Positions 34,141 through 50,094 of a DNA stretch of 64,000 nucleotides are shown here, one piece after another; within the stretch, counting starts at the first letter, position 1; every line of letters begins with the position of its first letter. The position numbers were made by a program, and so were the translations under genes. Location of the stretch: contig CM033391.1 in assembly GCA_019426215.1 (NCBI GenBank), positions 14,868,708-14,932,707 on the forward strand, written 5' to 3'. The notes under the pieces are model-generated. The model saw only the letters and a program-made list of their open reading frames with translations. It had not been told where the DNA came from and did no database searches. The stretch comes from Buddleja alternifolia. Lineage: Eukaryota; Streptophyta; Magnoliopsida; Lamiales; Scrophulariaceae.

Positions 34141-35376
34141 ATGCAGGCAGCTGCTCCCGTGGTTTGTTCTAAGGCCACCCCTTTTAGTTTTCCTTTCTCT
34201 ACCTGTGGTCATTTTACCTCTCTCAGACCTTTTAACAAACAGTTTGAATGGAATCAATCAGCTTTCAAAAACTCGCTCATTGGGAAAAATTCAAAGCTTA
34301 TCAGAACCTCCTTGAACGCCTCTCTTTCAGTTGGGGACAATTCTTTTCGCTTTCAGTTAGATTTCTCGTCGAACTCCAGGGTTATTCGACCTCTTCGCTT
34401 GCTTAAATGCTCGTATTCAAGTTCGACCGCACCCACAGACTCGGAATTTCAGAACCCATTATCGAAAACTCTCAAGGATTTCTCTTTTGAGTCCCTGAAA
34501 TCAACCCTTTTGCAGTTGACTCCCTTCGCGATTTGCAAGTGGTTGGTGGTGTTCTCTATTGCAATTGCTGCATCGAAATGGACTCTGAATTTACTGTTCA
34601 GCCCATTTTTCTGGATGTATTTTAGCTGGTCATGGTTATTCTGGCCGTGGATGGTGGCCATTGGCCTGGCAATCTATGGTGTTTACAGCTTTAGCAGACA
34701 CTTGAAGGGGGAAGCCACCCTATTTGAACAACTCTCAATTGTTACTTCAGCTTTCACTTGGCTAACATTAGTTCCACCTGCTCATTTTAATGGCTTTCTT
34801 GAAGGATGGCCCTTCGTGTTCTTTTTCATGTATCATTACTTCTTTTTTCTGAATATTAGTGTCCGAAAGCGGTTGTATGGAGATTATTATCCTAGGGAGC
34901 ATGATGCCAAGTGGGATATTAGCTTGCCTAATTGGAATAAGCTTTTGTTTTGTGTTGGAGTAATGGTTGCACATTGGGTAGCGGCATTTGAAGGGACAGA
35001 ACTGCATCTAATACCTGGTGGATGGAATAATGTAGGGATTTGGGTTATGATCATGTTGACAGTGTTCATGCAGTATCACTCCACGTTGTACTTGGCTAAG
35101 TATTCGGAGAAGGTGGTTGTGCCTACTGCTGTTGTTCAGTTCGGACCTTACAGGTTTGTTCGCCATCCCATTTATGCGTCTACAATGCTTCTGTTTGTCA
35201 CTTACTTTACTGCACTTAGAGCGCCCATGAGTGCACTGCTTGTCATTGCGGTATGCTTGATGTATTATGGGCAAAAGGTGAAGTTGGAGGAGGCGTTGAT
35301 GCTGGAGAGCTTTGGGGAAAGGTATAGAGAGTACATGAGTAAGGTTAAGTACAAGTTGATTCCGTTTGTTTATTAG
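34141..35376 (+). CDS. Plastid-targeted isoprenylcysteine/phospholipid methyltransferase-family membrane protein
   Basis: A single exon of 411 codons. Residues 1 to about 100 are rich in Ser, Thr, Lys and Arg with few acidic residues, as in a chloroplast transit peptide. The rest has six or seven hydrophobic segments (for example ICKWLVVFSIAIAASKWTLN at about 129-148). Near the C-terminus are the family signatures: GPYRFVRHPIYASTMLL near 335 (S-adenosylmethionine-binding R-HP motif) and the E...FGERYREYMSKV block near 385-400. In the family, such enzymes transfer a methyl group from S-adenosylmethionine to a prenylcysteine or phospholipid head group in a membrane. The true substrate of the plastid members is not settled, so no symbol is given. 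The gene looks intact. Confidence 0.85.
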   Translation: MQAAAPVVCSKATPFSFPFSTCGHFTSLRPFNKQFEWNQSAFKNSLIGKNSKLIRTSLNASLSVGDNSFRFQLDFSSNSRVIRPLRLLKCSYSSSTAPTDSEFQNPLSKTLKDFSFESLKSTLLQLTPFAICKWLVVFSIAIAASKWTLNLLFSPFFWMYFSWSWLFWPWMVAIGLAIYGVYSFSRHLKGEATLFEQLSIVTSAFTWLTLVPPAHFNGFLEGWPFVFFFMYHYFFFLNISVRKRLYGDYYPREHDAKWDISLPNWNKLLFCVGVMVAHWVAAFEGTELHLIPGGWNNVGIWVMIMLTVFMQYHSTLYLAKYSEKVVVPTAVVQFGPYRFVRHPIYASTMLLFVTYFTALRAPMSALLVIAVCLMYYGQKVKLEEALMLESFGERYREYMSKVKYKLIPFVY

Positions 35377-36956
35377 TCAAGAAATTGTTCAGATTCGAGG
35401 TTGTCAAATCTGCAGGAAAGAAAGGACTACAATTTAACAGGTTTTGATGTTTATTGATTAAATTCTATTTCATAATCATTGCCCGTGCTCAGCAGAGGTG
35501 TTTGTTCATTTGTGATATTTACATATCATTGATCTTCATTGCAATTATTTATATTTCCCTGTATTTTATGTGATGAATTAGTCGGATCAGTGATGATGAT
35601 CAAGTTATTCCCAGAAGTTATTAATTAAGATTATGTTAGGATTAGAAGAAATTAAGCTAATTTTGTGGCTACCGTACAATGAATAGGCTATTGAGCACGA
35701 TATAGTTGTTGGTTTCATTAGTGTATTACAGTAGAGATATGCATGTAGACATATTTATGCACTTCTTCTTAGATGAAATTTGTTACATCTTAACATTTAC
35801 TTTGTTTATATAGAAGAAAAAGTTCTTATTCAAAATAGACACCTTTAGTTGGAGTACATTAAATTGTTTGTAAATGAGGCTGATTTCATTCTGTTAGCCA
35901 GCTATTTCCCAAAGCTTGCTGCATACCGTTTCAGCTACTCATTCTATTCAATAGCTGCATTGCAACCCATCTTTATCCCTTCATGCACTTGGCAGACATT
36001 ACCTCCACAATACCACCACCTATACAGCGTCAACGACAAATTGTTACATACTGATATGCAATCACACTTGCTCTAAACATATATATAAATCTTTCTACGA
36101 GTGGAAGTTATTGTACAGATGTGCACATTCATGGTTTCCATTACTTTCCCTATCATTGCATGCAGGCATATATATTTGCACGTATCGAAATTGCATCTGA
36201 TGTTTATTCGGGTTCTTCAAAGTTAGATTTTCTGATTCATTTTCTATATTGAATTTAAGAAGTAGTATAATTAGGATATTTATCCTTTAGTTTATGTATC
36301 AACCTTTTACAAAAAGTTTGGTTAGGTGCATGCTTGGTCTTTTTGATTTTTATTTTTTATTTTTTTTGTATTAAATTGAACATCAGTTATGAAACTGGAT
36401 TATCAAATTTTTCATATTTCAGGCTAATCCCAAATGCACAATATACGCTGCATTGAGTCTTCTATTTCCACCTATCAGTGGCATAAGTAAATTTTTTTTG
36501 GCATTTTCTTAAATTTATTACATCTATCAGGTTTTACTTGTAATCTCGATAAATATATAATTTTAAAAATTTCAATTCACTTCAAAAGCTAATCACATGT
36601 CAAAGTAAATCAACAGTCACAGTCAAACAGATATGAATTGAATTCCTACAAACTTCAATTCTGTGTTTTTCGGCCCTGTGTTAACTCCCTTTCCTGAACT
36701 TCTTTCCATTAATTCTGAACCGTTGACCAGTTGAGTAGAGTTCATCACTTAAGCACTGCACTAGCTTGAATTTGTATGGAATTTTTAAATATTCGAATAT
36801 AATCATATATGCATGTAAAAGAGATTATTTTGTTGCAATTGAATTCTGTATGTAAGTTACTTCTATTGGAAAGAACGAAGAACAGGAACCACTAAAGACT
36901 ATTATTTTGTATTATTTTCTAGGGAAAATTATTAAAATAATTCTGTATTATTTTCT
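35377..36956. other. 3' flank of the methyltransferase gene; no further gene seen
   Basis: The first few hundred bases probably hold the 3' untranslated region. The rest is AT-rich with short open frames that lack any recognisable domain. A 36-bp tandem duplication containing TATTATTTTCTAGGG lies at about 36908-36966, beside the MITE. Confidence 0.5.
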
Positions 36957-37183
36957 AGGGAAAATTACATAGACCCCCTCACTTATTGGACATTACCAAC
37001 ACTCCCCTCATATTGAGAATTTCTTACAATTACACCCCTTGTGTGTTCAAAAATCTTACAAGTTTACCTCTATAAACCTTACAAATAAACCTCTTGAGGG
37101 GGTGTGTTGGTAATTTCCAATAAGTGAGGTTTTTTTTTTTTGGCAATTACACATTAATAAATGAGGGGTTCTGTGATTTTCTA
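36957..37183. mobile_element. MITE with complex inverted repeats
   Basis: The left arm (CCCCCTCACTTATTGGACAT then TACCAACAC) and right arm (GTGTTGGTAATTTCC then AATAAGTGAGG) are complementary. An outer pair, AAAATTACATAGACCCC and GGGGTTCTGTGATTTT, extends them. There is no coding sequence. Confidence 0.7.
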
Positions 37184-38520
37184 ATATTTTCAAAATGCAC
37201 CCAATTTTACAATTATGAAAGAATTTGCTATTCCTATTATTTCATTAATTTCTTGCTTGGAAATCCTGTCCCAGTGTCATCAAAATAATGAAGGGGAGTA
37301 CTTTAAATCTCATGAGTAGGGAAAACTGATTGTTAATATTAATCTTGCATGAATGATCCTTTCAGAACAATGCTGCAATTTGATATATAATATTTGTCCT
37401 TCAGTATGATTTTAAGTTTAAGCTTACAGTTAAGTAATGGTTAGAATGGTAAGAACATGAGTAGACTTTTGGCCATTTGATAAAGGTTATAATAACGGTT
37501 TACTTAGACTTTGCATACCCACCGGCCCTAGTTATTAACTCTCCGTTTTTATTAGTGCCATACGTATATGGTTACACATGACCGACAGTCATCAGACCAT
37601 ATAAAAATGTAAATATGCCTTCAACAATTCCAGAGATAATATCAGTTCCAGCTTATATTTAGTTGTTTTATGTCATGCTGCTGTTCCTTGTGACATCAAG
37701 TGAATCAGTTAGTCAGCTAAACGCATCTCAATAGACTTTTATATTTTACTTATGTTTGGCTAGATGTATGGATATGTTTTACTTCTTCAAACAATGGCTA
37801 TCTCCAAAGTTAAATCATCAAGGCTCATTTGCTTTTGCTTCTTTCATTCCATATGATTTCTGGTTGACCTCTTCCTCTAGGCATATGACTAGTACAAATT
37901 CCGTAACATTTTGCTGAGCTGTGCTTATAAGTTATAATGTAACTTTTGCTAGTGTGACTGCCCGTTTTTCTGATAATGCATTTTACATGCTGTCAAAAGT
38001 GGTTACTGCCTCTCTATTCGAGCAGTTCGAGTTTTGCTTCAGGCTACTACATGTTCATATTGCTGTGTCATGTCTGCAAAGCATGCTTTGAGAGTTAACA
38101 GTTAATTTGTGGGATATAGCTGGTGAAGGTCATTTGTCATTCATCTCACTGGGCAAACCCCCAAGGCATTTTATTACCAAGGAAAGATGTCTTGTTATGT
38201 AGCTGTCAATGAATTGACAAATCATTGAACGGTGTTCTCCTAATTAGTTAACTTAAGAACTCGTGTTTGGTGGAACAATAAAAGACGAAGAATGTGATGC
38301 TAAAAACTTGGGCGAAGTTTGATATGTTTGATTCCTAATGAAAATTGATATGAATTTAGTAGGGGTGTGCAACAAATCGCGGAACCGTCACAAAACCTTC
38401 ACAGGGTCCTAATCCACAGATTGCACCGCAATTATTGGTTGAGGATCTAACGGGTGGGTCTCAGATTAAATCTAAAATAATTGAGCTTATAGGCTGTTTA
38501 AATCCCAACCGTCCACTGTG

Positions 38521-38553
<33 letters not shown>
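37184..38553. other. Intergenic stretch; no gene seen
   Basis: AT-rich DNA without a supported ORF. A hAT-like start TAGGGGTGTGCAAC occurs at about 38360 and a (TA)n microsatellite at 38524-38554. No matching right end for the hAT-like start was found. Confidence 0.5.
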
Positions 38554-38559
<6 letters not shown>

Positions 38560-38700
38560 CAAGCCTTCTCGGACCATTAATTACCATTTTATTATCAATC
38601 TTTGCTCTTTGTCTCTCTCTCTCTATATATTCCCCACTAATTAAGGAGGAAGACTAAAATCTCGTGAACAGCAAATTCTAATCAACAAAACCAATATTAA

Positions 38701-39165
38701 GGATAATGTGTTATAAGATACTGTATAATGTGTTATAACATATTATATAATGGGTTATAAGATACTATATAATGTTTTATAAGCTACAATATAATAGATT
38801 CAAATTTTCAATTATACAGTATCTTATAAGTCATTATACAGTATGTTATAACACATTATACAGTATAGTATAATTCCTTATACAATATGTGTTTATAACA
38901 TATTAAAAATATTCAATTATACAGTATCTTATAAATCATTATACAATATGTTATAACACATTATACAGTATATTATAACTCATTATACAATATGTGTTTA
39001 TAACATATTAAAAATATTCAATTATACAGTATTTTATAAGTCATTATACAGTATGTTATAATACATTATACAGTATATTATAACTCATTATACAATATGT
39101 GTTTATAATATATTAAAAATATTCAATTATACAGTATCTTATAAGTCATTATACAGTATATTTAC
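38701..39165. repeat. 21-bp minisatellite organised in a 105-bp higher-order repeat, plus inverted copies
   Basis: From 38806 to about 39165 a 105-bp block (starting at ATTCAATTATACAG at 38806, 38911, 39016 and 39121) is repeated about 3.4 times. Each block consists of about five variants of a 21-bp unit like CATTATACAGTATNTTATAA. From 38701 to 38795 the same unit runs in the reverse orientation (GTTATAAGATACTGTATAAT), so the two arrays can pair. Confidence 0.9.
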
Positions 39166-39548
39166 TGTATAATGCAGTTGCTGAAGATTCTATTTGTCTT
39201 GTTCATATAGAGTAAAATCATTTGCAGAGACTCCATTTGTTTCTTCAAAACAACATCTTCAATTCTCTCTATATATTCAAAACTTGCAGATTAGTTTCAA
39301 TTCTGTCAGATTTCAATTCATTATACCTTTTTTTTTTTAATCGAAAATTGGCTGTGAAGGTTTGGAAATTCTAGAGAGAAAATCAACATTCAACACCATT
39401 CTAGAGAGAGAAACAACACCATTCTTCTCTATATACTCAGAACTTGCAGGTTAGTTTTTCTAATTATTGCCTCAATTACTATAATCGCTGCGAAAATGAG
39501 AAAAAATTGAACCTCCGAACTCAGCTCCGGCGCGGCGGAGAGGAGGCG

Positions 39549-39550
<2 letters not shown>

Positions 39551-39582
<32 letters not shown>
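39551..39582. repeat. GA microsatellite
   Basis: About 16 GA units follow a GC-rich stretch (GGCGCGGCGGAGAGGAGGCGG). Confidence 0.95.
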
Positions 39583-39585
<3 letters not shown>

Positions 39586-39857
39586 GTGAAGTTGCAGATT
39601 TTTGAATTGTAAAAGCGGTTGACAGCCATGGCAATTTGTTAACAATTTATTGTTTATCCTTTTTTGATTAATTTATGTTTGGAAATTACCAATTAATTGT
39701 TATACCTGTTGACTAAAATACCCCTATCATCATTAAATTAAAGATAAAATCAAATTAATGGCTTTAACTATGGACCTTGAGATCAAATTGTTTAAATGGT
39801 CTAAATTGGGTCTTATATCTTACCTAAAGTATAGAGATGTATTTGATCCATACCCTA

Positions 39858-40721
39858 TATATATATATATATAAATATATGCACACACATACGTATATTC
39901 ATTATTTATTTATCAGCATAGTTATAGAATGTAGTAACTATAGATTAAGTACCAATACTCCATATATTGCATTAAATTTCGGACAAACGCCAAGGCTAAG
40001 TTTGTTTTTGTATTGGGTTGAGTTTTTGGCTAGAAACTCAACCCAATAATTATTTGGATTAATTGAAGTCCATTTTTGGCCGAACACCCCCAAAACAGCC
40101 TGCCTTTGAGAGAGAGAAATTTTCTCTCTAATACATACATACATATATATACATATAATTACATCAAATACAATATATGTATATGTATTATAACATATAA
40201 TAGGTATGTATTATGGATATGTATGTATGTAGAATATAAACAATAAATACATATAGATATTATATATATTATATAAATATATGCAAACATATAATGTATA
40301 ATTACGTATGTATAAATAATATATATATGTTAACGCATACGTTATGAATAATATATACACATACAGTATCAATTTCTCATATATATATCGTATATACTTC
40401 TAGGCAAATGTATATATATTGGGCCTTTGGCATGCAAAACTTAGAGGCCCATAGATAAGAAGTAAACAACAATTTGTTGATTAATGGTGATATTTTAGTT
40501 TTCTGAAATAGCGTATTACTAGGATGTGAAATGATACTCCCCTTCTTGATTGCTTGTGTGTGTATATTTCTATATAATATGTATTTTGGGGGGGAGGGGT
40601 GTTAAGTGGAGGGAAGGGAAGGAGGTTTGGTTTTACTAATAGAGAATAGAGATGGGGATTCTTAGCCAAAAAAAAAAGAAATAGAGATGGGGAGTACAAG
40701 TTTGATTGGATTGTAATCGGT
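39858..40721. other. AT-rich spacer with microsatellites; no gene seen
   Basis: (TA)n and ATAC-type repeats dominate. A 36-bp palindrome with 14-bp arms (ATTGGGTTGAGTTT and its complement) lies at 40012-40047. Because of the palindrome, both strands show similar short open frames; these are not genes. Confidence 0.6.
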
Positions 40722-40912
40722 GTTCTATCCTCGATTCAGAATTCACCATTGGATCTGGAGTAATTGAGTAAATGCCCCCCTTATTGGGGGATCCAATAGG
40801 GGGACATTTACTAAATTACTCCGGATCCCTCCAATAGGGGGGCATTTACTAAATTACCCCGGATCCAATGGTGAATTCTGGACCGAGACCAATGATCTCG
40901 GTCCAGCATAGA
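40722..40912. mobile_element. MITE with hairpin-within-hairpin structure
   Basis: Long arms around CAGAATTCACCATTGGATC and GGATCCAATGGTGAATTCTG enclose repeats of GGGGGGCATTTACTAAATTA. The right arm carries an additional small palindrome GACCGAGACCAATGATCTCG missing from the left. It shares its loop text and TTCTATG-type ends with the MITE at 43289-43421. Confidence 0.7.
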
Positions 40913-41073
40913 ATTGCCCTTACTAGGATAGGCCATTTATGGTCCAGCCGCTGGAGGTAGTAGGTTCTACTGAGGGGGTAATTAAAAGGTTCTACAAAGT
41001 GAAAAGACAGGACTCCAGCGGCAACAAAACGGTTCTACTGAGGGGGAAATTAAAAGGTGCAGAGTAGCAATCC
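40913..41073. repeat. Short direct repeats between two MITEs
   Basis: GGTTCTACTGAGGGGG...AATTAAAAGG occurs twice (about 40971 and 41030). CCGCTGGA and TCCAGCGG form a small inverted repeat. Possibly another degenerate MITE. Confidence 0.4.
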
Positions 41074-41235
41074 GGATCCTCTATTGCAAATGGTGTTGCA
41101 TCTCCTATTGCGTTCACATATATGACAAGTATACAAAATTCAAATCACTTATATATCTAAGGAAAATATTTATACACTTGTCATGTATAGAATGAATGCA
41201 ATAGGAGATGCAACACCATTTTGCAATAGAGGATC
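41074..41235. mobile_element. 162-bp MITE
   Basis: The arms start GGATCCTCTATTGCAAATGG and end TTGCAATAGAGGATC. Pairing continues through GTTGCATCTCCTATTGC to ACACTTGTCAT, giving about 60-bp arms. The interior is AT-rich. Confidence 0.8.
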
Positions 41236-41419
41236 TCGTGTGGCAGAGTAGGTGTTTGTTTCTTAATCGCCAAGGAAAATATCACTATTAAAAGCAGTTT
41301 AATCTCACTTACTGAGCAATTAGAGCAATTCTCTTCATTTTCCCTTGAATAAATTTCTATTTTGATTCCTTTGGCTTGGCGTACATATGATTTGTTTGTA
41401 GGCAATGACATAAGAGATT

Positions 41420-41450
<31 letters not shown>

Positions 41451-41452
<2 letters not shown>

Positions 41453-41895
41453 AAAATTACACTGGGTACCCTTGAGGTATTGCCTAATTACGGTTTACAC
41501 CCCTAGTTTAAAATATTACATCTAACATCCTGTAGTTTTATATATTGATGTAAGGTTGTACGGATTAGTATAATTATGGGTGTTATTTGTTATGCATGGT
41601 AAACAGTATGAGGGTATATGTTAGGATTAGTATAATTATGATGTTATTTGTTAGGTTTAGAACTTCTTGAACTTACTGAATTTCTTGCATTTGTGTTTCT
41701 ATGTGGTGTAATATGAGCATTTATGGTGTAATATGAGGATTAACTGAGAAACCTTATTAATTCATGAATGTTAGAGGATTTTGCCCAACCTTACATCAAT
41801 ATATTAAACTACAGGATGTTAGATGTAATATTTTGAACTAGGGAGTGTAAACCGTAATTAGGCAATACCTCAAGGGTACCCAGTGTAATTTTCCC
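41451..41895. mobile_element. 445-bp MITE with about 114-bp inverted repeats
   Basis: The left arm begins GGAAAATTACACTGGGTACC and the right arm ends GGTACCCAGTGTAATTTTCC. The arms match almost perfectly for over 100 bp. It is flanked by (TA)n on both sides, hiding any target duplication. Confidence 0.88.
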
Positions 41896-42566
41896 TATAT
41901 ATATATATATTGTCCCCAAAACACAACCTCAGCCAGCTGGATCCGAAAAGAACTACAGCAATTCCACCCCATACTAAATTGTGCTCTTGCCAATCTAAAC
42001 GTGGCCGGATACCATGCACATTTGAAGTAAAAACAGTACACACACATATGTGTATATATATATATATATATATATGAGATTACTATTATTACCTAACAAG
42101 AACAAGAATCTTGTAACAGGGCGACAGTTACTTGATCCATTCTTATTACCACACAGATTTCATCCCCTCAAATTTGTTTCTAAGGCACACATTAAAAAAA
42201 ATAAAAAAAATTGGATATCTAATATTTTAGCCTTGGATTTTTTCTATTCATTCAAAAACAAAAAAAACGCTTACATAAAATATGTACTTTCTATTATCAC
42301 AAGATCACTTCTTTTCTTGTTTGAATAAAGATATATATGAGATCACAAATACAACTGCAATTCTCCGTACAATCATCCAACTCTTTGCGTGTACAAAAAC
42401 AAATATAGAAAGCGATTTGTTCTCTACAAAAATACATTAATGATTTTAAATAAAGAACATAAAATGGTAATGGAAAGGGAAATGAATTGGGAACCCTTTT
42501 GTCCCACTATTCTTTTATTTCTATACTTTTTCCTCTTCCTTCTTTTTTTTTTTTTTGTGTGTATTT

Positions 42567-48148
<5,582 letters not shown>

Positions 48149-48230
48149 GGATGTGGAGGTGGCAGAAGCTAAGTTAGACAGAGCAAATACTATCAGCGGT
48201 GAAACTTAACCTTACATGATTCTCGACTGC

Positions 48231-48239
48231 CCTATTATA
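48231..48239 (-). promoter_or_regulatory. Possible TATA box of the P450 gene
   Basis: On the minus strand CTATAATAG lies about 85 bp upstream of the ATG at 48148. The context is compatible with a TATA box but the motif is not canonical. Confidence 0.4.
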
Positions 48240-48266
48240 GTGATTTCACAAGCCTTGTTTCTGGAA

Positions 48267-48306
<40 letters not shown>
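48267..48306. repeat. 40-base poly(G) tract upstream of the P450 gene
   Basis: Forty consecutive G on the plus strand (C on the gene's sense strand), about 120-160 bp upstream of the P450 start codon and 30 bp beyond its possible TATA box. The length may be inexact if sequencing slipped. Confidence 0.85.
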
Positions 48307-48308
<2 letters not shown>

Positions 48309-48330
48309 GGGTCCTAAGGGATTATTTGGT

Positions 48331-48451
48331 GCACCTGGTGTATCATACACCAACTTGCGTATATTGTAAAATCGTGTTGATGGGGCAATGATATACACAA
48401 TATTTTTTTTTTTTGATATACACAAGTTGGTGTATAGTATACCAGGTCCAC
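48331..48451. mobile_element. Small hairpin MITE in the P450 upstream region
   Basis: Arms CCTGGTGTATCATACACCAA and TTGGTGTATAGTATACCAGG pair, and pairing extends through ACTTGCGTATAT. Each arm itself contains a palindrome around TGTAT(C/A)ATACA. The interior is 50 bp and AT-rich. Confidence 0.7.
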
Positions 48452-48639
48452 AACACATGAGAGCGTAATATTAATTGAGTGGTCTATTCACTTCCTTCAT
48501 CTAAATATCTCCAGTTGACTAGGCAAAAATAATCAAATAACAAAATAAATCAATATTTTAAGGTTATCTTAAATAATTAGTCGACGGTGGTTCAGTCACT
48601 GGAAAATATCTACTGCAACTGGTTCTTAATTATTGTAGA

Positions 48640-49004
48640 GGAAAATTGCAATTTTGATACCGTGACTAGTTTGTAAATGATACAGCGTTTTTCACTTTTT
48701 TCACTTTTAGTATCAGATAGGTTTTTTTTCTCACTTTGGGTAGTACCATTCGTAACTTGACAGACTTTGACATGTTCCTTGCACATGTCCGTTAACTTTT
48801 GATTTTCGGGGGGAAAAATATACCTTTTGGGGCAAATTTGGAGGAAAATACACGGTTAAATGGGCCAAGTTTGACCAATTTGGTCTTTTTAAAGCCAATT
48901 TTTGTGGTTTTGCTCATTTGAGTTAAAATTTTCCAAGTTTTTCTTCCAAAAATCATGGCTTCTTCCTATTCTTCTTCCTCCAGCAGAGGTAGTAGCAAAC
49001 GAAA
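48640..49004 (+). repeat. Left terminal inverted repeat of the Mutator-like element
   Basis: It starts GGAAAATTGCAATTTTGATA and is about 85% similar by eye to the right repeat. It includes the probable promoter, the ATG (48955) and the first 17 codons of the cargo gene. Confidence 0.85.
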
Positions 49005-49040
49005 TGGTGAAAAACAATGCTTGTAAGAAGAAACTTTATT

Positions 49041-49377
49041 AAGCAAGGGGGTGTGGCCTAGCGGTCACAAGGCCTTTGGCCGTGAGAATCCACCCAGGTT
49101 CAAACCCCAGGTGATACTTGGTAAGGGGAGTTTTCTCCCCTATCCTGCCCGGGGGGGGGGGGGGGGGGGGGTTTCAAAACCCAGGTGATGCTTGGTCTGG
49201 GGAGTTTACTCCTCCGTCCTGCCCTGGGGGCCCCTGCGCTTATCGAGCCCGTCGCCTATGGGTTACCTAGGGCGGCTTACCTCCATACGTGGTTTGCGGG
49301 CTATTGCGTATGGACAGGTTTGCTCTGTTGGGTGACCGGCAGAGATTTACCCTGGGATTTCCAAAAAAAAAAAAAAA
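49041..49377 (+). mobile_element. tRNA-derived SINE with target duplication AGAAACTTTATT
   Basis: The 5' part has an A-box-like GTGTGGCCTAGCGGTCACAA and a B-box-like GGTTCAAACCCC. The body ends in 16 A, followed by the exact 12-bp duplication AGAAACTTTATT (49029-49040 and 49378-49389). A 21-base poly(G) tract (49151-49171) is followed by a second, partial copy of the B-box region (CAAAACCCAGGTGATGCTTG), so the SINE has an internal duplication. Confidence 0.9.
49151..49171. repeat. 21-base poly(G) tract inside the SINE
   Basis: An expanded GGGG junction between two partial SINE copies. The second copy still reads CCCTGGGGGCCCC at the same place, which suggests the source of the run. Confidence 0.9.
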
Positions 49378-49776
49378 AGAAACTTTATTTGTGGACGTCT
49401 AAAACTAAAGATAACACGTGCAGAAGATTGTACAGTTGTGTTAAAGGCGCAAGAGGATGTGACTTCTTCGATTGGTATGACCCACCATATGCTCCAAGGA
49501 CTTTTGACGTGATAACCGAACTCCGCAACAATATAAGAGAATTGAAGAATCTAATTGTTCCAAATAGGGCAAATGAAATTGGTGAGCTACAAAATAAAAT
49601 TGATGAGCTACGGAATAGGCTCATCAATTTGCAAAAGAGAGGAAAAATATGGCGACTTTTGTTTCTTATAGCAATGTTTCTTTGTGTCATTTGTTGGATG
49701 TTTTGAGATGAAGTCTTGCAATCCATCTCGATTTTGCGGCTAGTATATGTATGAGGATTAAATTGAAATTTAGTAT

Positions 49777-49997
49777 TGTTAAGTTTATGAATGTGAATAT
49801 AAACTGAAAATATTTTCCGTTGATGAATTGTGTAGAGAGAACTCTCTGGATACAAGAATACAAATATTTATTTTTACATTGCTGAATAATTGAAGCAGTC
49901 CTTTTTATACTTTAACTAACTAAAGTGCTAAACTAGCCGTTGTGGCTTCTTGCATAAAGTGCTACTTTCACTTATACTAAAAGTGTTACTCTCAACA
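49777..49997 (-). repeat. 3' LTR of copia C1
   Basis: Begins TGTTGAGAGTAACAC and ends CTTAACA on the minus strand; 221 bp. It lacks the 12-bp AATACTCTTTCT block found in the other LTR. Confidence 0.95.
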
Positions 49998-50006
49998 CTC
50001 CCCTTC
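49998..50006 (-). other. Polypurine tract of copia C1
   Basis: On the minus strand GAAGGGGAG directly precedes the 3' LTR. Confidence 0.75.
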
Positions 50007-50094
50007 AAGCTTGTAGTTCAAAGAGATTATGAACTCCAAGCTTGCTTAGCAAATATTCAAATTGAGCCTTTCCTAAAGCCTTTGTCAATAAGTC

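Larger units (their letters stand above)
38554..39857. mobile_element. Putative DNA transposon bounded by TATAGGGT ends in TA repeats
   Basis: Ends TATATAGGGTCAAG and TTGATCCATACCCTATATA form a short inverted repeat, both embedded in (TA)n tracts where a target duplication cannot be seen. The interior contains the 105-bp minisatellite and a GA microsatellite. No transposase is visible, so the assignment is tentative. Confidence 0.4.
48955..49706 (+). pseudogene. GRF-type zinc-finger protein gene, hit by a SINE and a frameshift
   Basis: The gene starts MASSYSSSSSRGSSKRNGEK at 48955. After an apparent 2-base loss at CAATGCTTGT and the SINE (49041-49377), it continues CKKKLYLWTSKTKDNTCRRL and GCDFFDWYDPPYAP. 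The Cys pattern and the FFDWYDPP block match plant GRF zinc fingers. Then come a coiled coil (NEIGELQNKIDELRNRL, about 30 residues) and a C-terminal membrane segment (LLFLIAMFLCVICWMF), the usual layout of small plant GRF proteins. GRF domains bind nucleic acid in other proteins; the role of these short plant forms is unknown to me. The start and first 17 codons are inside the left terminal repeat, so the right repeat carries a second copy of them. Confidence 0.8.

Noticed and set aside
39837..40144. Open frames on both strands with the shared peptide YWVEFLA
   Set aside because: The peptide comes from the 36-bp palindrome at 40012-40047 and flanking TA repeats, so both frames are structural accidents.
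49385..49855. A 156-codon open frame on the minus strand opposite the GRF gene
   Set aside because: It is antisense to the recognisable zinc-finger and coiled-coil codons and has no domain of its own; it ends in the copia LTR.
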